DNA from: an archaeon
GTDB taxonomy: Archaea; Asgardarchaeota; Hermodarchaeia; Hermodarchaeales; Hermodarchaeaceae
Direction of reading: 5' to 3'
Assembly: GCA_016550395.1 (NCBI GenBank)
Contig: JABXGY010000283.1
Location: forward strand, 1 to 9,603
DNA length: 9,603 bases
Numbering within the stretch: the stretch's first letter is position 1; each line of letters starts with the position of its first letter. Shown piece by piece: positions 6,124 through 9,603 of this stretch. The position numbers and the translations under genes are program-made. Under the pieces are notes generated by a model. The model did not search any database. It had not been told where the DNA came from and saw only the letters and a program-made list of their open reading frames with translations.

Positions 6124-6131
6124 TAATTAAA
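6124..6131 (-). promoter_or_regulatory. TATA-like box of the acyl-CoA dehydrogenase gene
   Basis: Minus strand TTTAATTA, 55 bases before ATG at 6069, predicting a transcript start near 6100. This favours the 6069 start over GTG at 6111, which would lie upstream of the message. The flanking minus-strand sequence also has a GTGC/GCAC stem (6132-6147) and TTTTT (6149-6153) that could end the upstream gene. Confidence 0.45.
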
Positions 6132-6176
6132 GTGCTTCGCAAGGCACCAAAAACAAATCAAGGTTGATTGTTGAGT

Positions 6177-6572
6177 CTAATCTTTTCGCTTAGACTTATG
6201 CAAGGCAGATACGGCTTGCTGTCGAGTTTGTCGTTTGATTTCTTCAATCTGTTCAATAGCGGGAAGAATGGTATCTACTAGTTCACTTTTCGCTTGAATG
6301 CCCTCGTGAGTCAGGAAAGCTACCGCTTCGCTTCGGCTTTTGAATATGTCTAAGGCAATTAACGCATCAACTATGCGGAGATCACTATCCCATAACCGAG
6401 TCATAACAATGTTGTCACGGCTTTTTGCTTCAGGTAAATCCCCTTTCATGAAGAGCTGCTTCAATTCTTCCATAACTTCTTGTTTAAGCGCAGGGGCTAC
6501 CGGTGAATCTTTAGCTACGGTTGAGGTTTCTGTAGCTTTACCCTTTGATTTTGATTTAACTGAGCGTGACAT
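6177..6572 (-). CDS. Ribbon-helix-helix (CopG-like) DNA-binding protein, 131 aa
   Basis: Residues 1-30 are Ser/Lys-rich and probably disordered. A helix at about 29-43 follows. Residues 54-93 fit a ribbon-helix-helix fold: a strand (NIVMTRL), helix A (SDLRIVDALIAL), the turn DIFKSR, and helix B (SEAVAFLTHEGI). The FKSRSEAVAFLTHEGI segment is highly typical of RHH regulators. A C-terminal charged helix (104-120) and a basic end follow. Start is ATG at 6572 with a weak AAGGGAAG upstream. The gene is divergent from the tusA-dsrE-iscS-iscU operon and shares a 187-base promoter region containing repeated GTTAC elements, so it may regulate that operon, itself, or both. RHH proteins normally bind as dimers of dimers to short repeats. 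Its actual target is unknown. Confidence 0.72.
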   Translation of the reverse strand: MSRSVKSKSKGKATETSTVAKDSPVAPALKQEVMEELKQLFMKGDLPEAKSRDNIVMTRLWDSDLRIVDALIALDIFKSRSEAVAFLTHEGIQAKSELVDTILPAIEQIEEIKRQTRQQAVSALHKSKRKD

Positions 6573-6599
6573 CTGACTTCCCTTCTAGTTAAGGTGATT

Positions 6600-6645
6600 G
6601 TAACATTGCATTTTAGCGTTACGCCTCACTCTCTTTTTGCGTTAC
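6600..6645. promoter_or_regulatory. GTTAC repeats between the RHH gene and the sulfur operon (candidate operator)
   Basis: GCGTTAC occurs twice in direct orientation (6616-6622 and 6639-6645, 23 bases apart), and an inverted copy GTAAC lies at 6600-6604. A degenerate GCGTCTAAC follows at 6652-6660. Short spaced repeats in a divergent promoter next to an RHH gene are a plausible binding region, but the elements are only 5-7 bases long. Confidence 0.35.
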
Positions 6646-6686
6646 ATGCTTGCGTCTAACATTAGGAGATTCGTGAGGGCGACAAG

Positions 6687-6695
6687 CTTATATAA
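6687..6695 (+). promoter_or_regulatory. TATA box of the tusA-dsrE-iscS-iscU operon
   Basis: CTTATATAA is a close match to the archaeal TATA box. It predicts a transcript start near 6716-6720 and a leader of about 40 bases before the TTG at 6760. It also rules against the longer reading that would begin tusA at 6637, because that start would be upstream of the promoter. Confidence 0.65.
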
Positions 6696-6745
6696 GAGGT
6701 TAGGATACCACGTTAAAAGTCTTAACACTGTTAAGGAAACCGTGT

Positions 6746-6750
6746 GGAGG
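6746..6750 (+). promoter_or_regulatory. Ribosome binding site that sets the TTG start of tusA
   Basis: GGAGG, 9 bases before TTG at 6760. The same frame is open back to 6637, but only this start has both a ribosome binding site and the promoter upstream. Confidence 0.65.
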
Positions 6751-6759
6751 AACAAAGGG

Positions 6760-7029
6760 TTGCCAGAAAAACAGAACCAAACTGACACAAGTAAAGTCGA
6801 AATCCGTCAAAGCATTGACGCAAGAGGACTATATTGTCCAATCCCAGTTTATAAAACACGACAAGCGGTCTTAGAAGCAAAATCAAAAGAAGTAATTGAG
6901 ATTCTTGCAGATGATCCTGCAGCTGAAGAAGACATTTCACGCTGGGCTAAACGTACAGGGAACACGATTCTCTCCCTTGAGCACTGTGATGATTACATTC
7001 GGTTTCTAATTCAAAAAACAGATCGGTGA
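6760..7029 (+). CDS. tusA: TusA-family sulfur carrier protein, 89 aa
   Basis: TusA/SirA-like proteins carry a persulfide on a conserved Cys and pass sulfur between enzymes in the cytoplasm. The family motif is intact: IDARGLYCPIPVYKTRQAV, with Cys26, Pro27 and Pro29. It is followed by the expected VIEILADDPAAEEDISRWAKRTGNTIL strand-helix-strand and a final FLIQK strand. A second Cys is at 76 (LEHCDDY). Start is TTG at 6760, with GGAGG 9 bases upstream and a TATA box at 6687, which gives a normal family length. A start at 6637 would add 41 residues without similarity and lie before the promoter. The stop overlaps the reading frame of the DsrE-like gene, showing an operon. Its likely partner is the DsrE-like protein, as in known TusA-DsrE pairs; the iscS and iscU genes downstream suggest delivery into Fe-S assembly. 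Confidence 0.88.
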   Translation: MPEKQNQTDTSKVEIRQSIDARGLYCPIPVYKTRQAVLEAKSKEVIEILADDPAAEEDISRWAKRTGNTILSLEHCDDYIRFLIQKTDR

Positions 7030-7034
7030 AAGAT

Positions 7035-7397
7035 GTGACCAAGAAAATATTATATGTCGTAACCAGCGGGATTGACACTCCTGATCGATTATACGCACCC
7101 TTTGTCCTGAGTACAACTGCGAAGACTATGGGGATTGATGCAACAATCTATTTCCTAATGAGAGGAGTCACTGTAATCAAAAAGGGAGAAGCAGAAAAAA
7201 TCCAGATGGGCGATTTCCCACCACTAAAAGAGGTTATCGATCAAGCCATCGATGCTGGAGTTGAGCTGATGGCCTGTGATCAAAGCACTCAAGTGCTGGG
7301 AATCGAACGAGGCGGTTACGTTGATGCATGTGGAATAGTTGGCAGCGCAACATTAAATGATCTTGCACTGGAAGCAGATGCAATTCTTACATTCTAA
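7035..7397 (+). CDS. DsrE-family sulfur-transfer protein, 120 aa
   Basis: A small alpha/beta protein of the DsrE/DsrF-like family, whose members relay sulfur with TusA. It starts with the beta strand KILYVVTSG, followed by a PFVLSTTAKTMG helix, the ATIYFLMRGVTVIKKG strand-loop, and a long helix leading to GVELMACDQS. Cys81 there is at the position of the sulfur-carrying Cys of the family. A second Cys, 99, is in VDACGIVGS. I chose GTG at 7035 because GGTGA (7025-7029) lies 5 bases upstream. A GTG at 7026 overlaps the tusA stop (GTGA), would add three residues, and has no ribosome binding site. The gene is translationally coupled to tusA and lies 32 bases before the iscS homologue. Which DsrE subtype it is cannot be decided by eye. 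Confidence 0.85.
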   Translation: MTKKILYVVTSGIDTPDRLYAPFVLSTTAKTMGIDATIYFLMRGVTVIKKGEAEKIQMGDFPPLKEVIDQAIDAGVELMACDQSTQVLGIERGGYVDACGIVGSATLNDLALEADAILTF

Positions 7398-7415
7398 AAT
7401 GAAACACAAAAGATA

Positions 7416-7420
7416 GGAGG
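7416..7420 (+). promoter_or_regulatory. Ribosome binding site of the iscS homologue
   Basis: GGAGG, 9 bases before ATG at 7430, in the 32-base gap after the DsrE-like gene. No promoter element is visible in this gap, so the gene depends on the tusA promoter. Confidence 0.6.
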
Positions 7421-7429
7421 GACATCGAA

Positions 7430-8656
7430 ATGGTGGAACAAGTTAATTTCAACCACAGTGCTGGAGTACCAATCGATGAACGTGTCCTCCAGGCTATGGA
7501 ACCCTATTTCCGGAAATTCTATGGCAACCCCTCCTCCGTTCATAGCGCAGGACAGCAATCTGCAAAAGCTATTGAAAACGCTCGAGTCCAAGTAAGTCAG
7601 CTTATTGCTGCAGACAGCAAGGATCGAATTATCTTTACTAGTGGAGCGACTGAAGCTAATAATCTCGCTTTACAAGGTTTTGCCTATCGACATCGGCGAA
7701 ATGGTAACCACATCATTATTTCTCAAATGGAACACCTCAGCATCATTAACACCGTAAAATTTCTCAGCAAACAAGGATTCGAATACAATCAAGTGAAAGT
7801 CGATCAATATGGAGTAATTGATACACAAGCCTTACAAAAAGCGATTACTGACCAGACGATCATAATCTCTATACAACATGGCAACAAAGAAGTCGGTACT
7901 ATCCAACCTATCGCTAAAATCTCGAAAATTGCTAATGATGCAGCAATTCCACTACATGTTGATGCAGTTGCCAGTGCAGGGCAGATACCAATAGATGTCA
8001 CAAAAATGGGTATCTCAATGCTATCACTCTCCTCCAACGATCTTTATGGCCCAAAGGGTGTTGGTGCCCTATTTACAAAACGAGGAATTTCGATCCAACC
8101 AATATTACTCGGTGGTGGACAGGAATATGGAATTCGCTCTGGATCAGAAAACGTGGCAGGAATTGTTGGCATGGGAGCTGCCGCAGAAATTGCTCAACAA
8201 CAACTCGAGAAAAACGCCACACACCTAAGAGGACTCCGTGATAATCTGATTAAAGGAGTTCTCAATAAAGTGGATGAGGCTTACCTTAACGGGCATCCTA
8301 AAAATCGACTACCAAATAACGCGAATATTAGATTTGCATTTATTGAAGGCGAATCTATTACACTTCATCTTAGCTTACATGGGTTTCTTGTAGCAACCAG
8401 CTCAGCTTGTACTTCAAAGACTCTTGCCCCATCACACTGTCTACTTAGTATGGGTGTATCTGAAGCTGAAGCTCATGGAGCCCTGCAACTCACACTAGGT
8501 CGAGAAAATACACTCAACCAAGTCGACAGATTCATAGAGGTCCTTCCACCAATCATTACAAAACTACGGGCTATGTCACCCTTATCAAAAGATGTGCCCT
8601 ACGATTTATTTGAAGATGAGGAACATGACCATGAACACAGTCACGAACACGATTAA
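7430..8656 (+). CDS. iscS: IscS/NifS homologue lacking the PLP lysine, with a His-rich C-terminal tail, 408 aa
   Basis: Full-length member of the class V aminotransferase (cysteine desulfurase) family. It keeps YGNPSSVHSAG (31-41), TSGATEANNLAL (70-81), the PLP-stacking His in MEHLS (His102), Asn152, HVDA with Asp178, the SGSENV motif (237-242), EGES (306-309), and the mobile-loop persulfide cysteine Cys327 in SSACTSKTLAPSH. However, the SxHK motif reads SSND: Asn203 and Asp204 (codon GAT at 8039-8041) replace His and the Schiff-base Lys. The Gln that contacts PLP is Ala181, and the N-terminal ATT motif reads AGV. Classical desulfuration is therefore unlikely. A lysine-less IscS of this type is known from Archaeoglobus fulgidus, as I recall. 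The C-terminus (395-408) is acidic with His at every second position, 399-407. ATG at 7430 has GGAGG 9 bases upstream. It probably serves with IscU as a persulfide-bearing assembly partner. Confidence 0.9.
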   Translation: MVEQVNFNHSAGVPIDERVLQAMEPYFRKFYGNPSSVHSAGQQSAKAIENARVQVSQLIAADSKDRIIFTSGATEANNLALQGFAYRHRRNGNHIIISQMEHLSIINTVKFLSKQGFEYNQVKVDQYGVIDTQALQKAITDQTIIISIQHGNKEVGTIQPIAKISKIANDAAIPLHVDAVASAGQIPIDVTKMGISMLSLSSNDLYGPKGVGALFTKRGISIQPILLGGGQEYGIRSGSENVAGIVGMGAAAEIAQQQLEKNATHLRGLRDNLIKGVLNKVDEAYLNGHPKNRLPNNANIRFAFIEGESITLHLSLHGFLVATSSACTSKTLAPSHCLLSMGVSEAEAHGALQLTLGRENTLNQVDRFIEVLPPIITKLRAMSPLSKDVPYDLFEDEEHDHEHSHEHD

Positions 8657-8667
8657 GAAAAACCAAT

Positions 8668-8675
8668 GGAGATGA
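8668..8675 (+). promoter_or_regulatory. Ribosome binding site that sets the iscU start at 8684
   Basis: GGAGATGA, one mismatch from GGAGGTGA, 8 bases before ATG at 8684. Earlier in-frame ATG codons at 8666 and 8672 have no suitably spaced site; the first overlaps this one. Confidence 0.65.
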
Positions 8676-8683
8676 ACCAAAAG

Positions 8684-9073
8684 ATGTACACTCAAAAAGT
8701 CATTGAACACTTTACTACTCCCCGAAACATGGGTGAAATGGAAGATGCCGATGCTATCGGCAAGGTGGGTAATCCAGTCTGCGGAGATCTTATCTGGATT
8801 TATATTAAAGTCAAAGACGATGTTATTACTGATATAACCTTCAAGACCTTTGGCTGTGCCGCGGCTATAGCAACTAGTAGCATGATCACAGAATTAACCA
8901 AGGGGAAAACTCTGAAAGAAGCCTATCAAATAACTAGAAATGATGTGGCTGAAAATTTAGAAGGGTTACCTCCAATTAAGATGCATTGTTCGAATCTAGC
9001 TGCAGATGGATTACATAAAGCCATTGAAGAATATCTTGAAAAAACTGGTCGTACCATTGACGATATAAAGTGA
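8684..9073 (+). CDS. iscU: Iron-sulfur cluster assembly scaffold IscU, 129 aa
   Basis: Scaffold on which Fe-S clusters are built before transfer to apoproteins. All ligand positions are present: Cys33 in VGNPVCGD with Asp35, Cys58 in FKTFGCAAAIATSSM, and His101-Cys102 in KMHCSNLAADG. The opening MYTQKVIEHFTTPRNMG is the usual start of the family, which together with the ribosome binding site at 8668-8675 supports ATG 8684 over ATG 8666 (six extra residues). Asp35 is the residue whose substitution stabilises the cluster in other IscU proteins, so this form should build transient clusters. The gene follows the lysine-less iscS homologue by 27 bases in one operon and is presumably its direct partner. 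The gene ends 12 bases before a convergent response regulator. No HscA/HscB, ferredoxin or A-type carrier gene is in the window. Confidence 0.93.
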   Translation: MYTQKVIEHFTTPRNMGEMEDADAIGKVGNPVCGDLIWIYIKVKDDVITDITFKTFGCAAAIATSSMITELTKGKTLKEAYQITRNDVAENLEGLPPIKMHCSNLAADGLHKAIEEYLEKTGRTIDDIK

Positions 9074-9085
9074 TAGCCGAAAGGT

Positions 9086-9463
9086 TCATCCAGAGGAATC
9101 GATGAACTTGTCTATGATCGTCTTGAAGGTCTCAGATGAAAGAGCACCCTTTATTAAATAATCTTTAGCTCCCATCTGCAAGACCTCTTGAACAGTTTCA
9201 TCATCATCAATAGCAGTTAATGCTACAATAATGATATCCGGGTATTCACGAGTTATTTGGGAGATGAGGTCAGTTCCACTAATTTTAGGTAAAACGAGAT
9301 CCACAAAGAAGATATCAGGAGGATTAGCCTTGATTTTTTCCAGTGCCTCTTTACCATCAACCGCTGTTTCGATTTCGTAATCGCGGAGTAAAAACTTGGC
9401 AGCACGGAGAAACGTTTCTGAGTCATCTGCTAGGAGAATTTTAGGCAATTTCTTGGAACCCAA
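9086..9463 (-). CDS. Single-domain response regulator (receiver domain only), 125 aa
   Basis: CheY-like receiver that accepts a phosphoryl group from a histidine kinase. All key residues are visible: the acidic pair Asp13-Asp14 in LLADDS, phospho-acceptor Asp55 in IFFVDLVLP, Thr83 in ALTA, and Lys105 in YLIKG. There is no output domain, so it signals by protein contact or as a phosphorelay intermediate. The start is TTG at 9463; AGGAGG (9476-9481) lies 12 bases upstream, slightly far. A TATA-like TATATA at 9493-9498 would give a very short leader that excludes this site, so the gene may instead be read from the upstream gene, whose coding sequence overlaps its first 23 bases. No kinase is present in the window. 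It converges on iscU with 12 bases between. Confidence 0.9.
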   Translation of the reverse strand: MGSKKLPKILLADDSETFLRAAKFLLRDYEIETAVDGKEALEKIKANPPDIFFVDLVLPKISGTDLISQITREYPDIIIVALTAIDDDETVQEVLQMGAKDYLIKGALSSETFKTIIDKFIDSSG

Positions 9464-9603
9464 TTTGGGGTTTTCCCTCCTGAAGTGCTGTGTATATACA
9501 ATATTGCGGAGTCGACGGATTAATTCCTCGCAAGACAGTTACTCCTTCTTTAACCTCTAACTCGATATGAATATCAGCTAAATCAGCAAGATATCGGTTA
9601 ATC
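9441..9603 (-). CDS. C-terminal end of an unidentified protein (runs off the right edge)
   Basis: One minus-strand frame is open from the window edge to TAA at 9441-9443, giving 53 residues that read like a real protein: INRYLADLADIHIELEVKEG, then TVLRGINPSTPQYCIYTALQ, then EGKPQIGFQEIA. The other two minus frames hit stops within the first ten codons. It overlaps the response regulator start by 23 bases, as cotranscribed signalling genes often do, and carries the AGGAGG used for that gene. I do not recognise a domain. A partner of the response regulator, for example the end of a sensor protein, would fit the position but is not shown by the sequence. Confidence 0.5.
   Translation of the reverse strand, partial: INRYLADLADIHIELEVKEGVTVLRGINPSTPQYCIYTALQEGKPQIGFQEIA

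Noticed and set aside
6637..6759. N-terminal extension of tusA by 41 codons
   Set aside because: The extension contains the TATA box and repeats of the divergent promoter and shows no family similarity. TTG at 6760 has a proper ribosome binding site.
6731..6940. Minus-strand open frame of 69 codons opposite tusA
   Set aside because: It is a shadow of the tusA frame, which carries the intact CPxP motif.
7995..8228. Frameshift or pseudogene in iscS, considered because of the missing lysine and an overlapping frame
   Set aside because: The reading frame is continuous, flanking motifs on both sides align without gaps, and the SSND motif matches the one I recall in an archaeal orthologue. The substitution looks native.
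1..9603. CRISPR arrays, tRNA or rRNA genes, insertion sequences, attachment sites
   Set aside because: I saw no regularly spaced repeats, no tRNA-like cloverleaf with a recognisable T-loop, no transposase-like protein and no long terminal inverted repeats on either strand.

Overview
The window looks archaeal. Genes have TATA-like boxes (for example CTTATATAA at 6687-6695 and TTTATATA on the minus strand at 2990-2997), GGAGG/GGTGA ribosome binding sites, and frequent TTG and GTG starts. The gene content (lysine-less IscS with IscU, PadR regulator, clostripain-type secreted protease carrying a WWLND-type extracellular domain) would fit an Asgard-like archaeon such as a Thorarchaeota relative. 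That placement is my inference and could not be tested by a search.

Layout. Minus strand, right to left in transcription order: an RHH (CopG-like) DNA-binding protein (6177-6572); an acyl-CoA dehydrogenase (4909-6069); an MFS transporter (3542-4834); a small lysine-rich protein of unknown function (3163-3381); a PadR-family repressor (2365-2937) with a downstream small Cys/His and coiled-coil protein (2154-2351); a second, paralogous MFS transporter (652-1983); and the N-terminal 200 codons of a secreted clostripain-family peptidase that runs off the left edge (1-600). Plus strand: a four-gene sulfur/iron-sulfur operon, tusA-like, dsrE-like, iscS-like and iscU (6760-9073), transcribed divergently from the RHH gene. 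It converges, with only 12 bases between, on a single-domain response regulator (9086-9463, minus). The C-terminal end of another minus-strand gene enters from the right edge (9441-9603) and overlaps the regulator start.

The most notable part is the plus-strand operon. Its IscS homologue keeps the persulfide cysteine (Cys327) but has Asn203-Asp204 where active desulfurases have His-Lys, so the lysine that forms the Schiff base with PLP is absent. The PLP-contacting Gln is also Ala181. It is encoded directly after two sulfur-carrier proteins, TusA and DsrE-like, and directly before the scaffold IscU. The gene order suggests a persulfide or sulfide relay feeding Fe-S assembly without cysteine desulfuration. 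I recall that a lysine-less IscS of this kind has been characterised from Archaeoglobus fulgidus, so the enzyme variant itself is not new. Its linkage to TusA/DsrE and its His-rich tail deserve attention.

The second notable part is the PadR module. Three tandem ATGT-N8-ACxx operator-like sites cover the promoter from the TATA box to the ribosome binding site. The regulator carries a C-x-C-x4-C cluster, its co-transcribed partner is Cys/His-rich, and two homologous efflux-type MFS proteins flank it. Together these suggest a self-repressing, possibly metal- or thiol-responsive, export locus. No RNA genes, CRISPR arrays, insertion sequences or gene-free stretches over 300 bases were seen.
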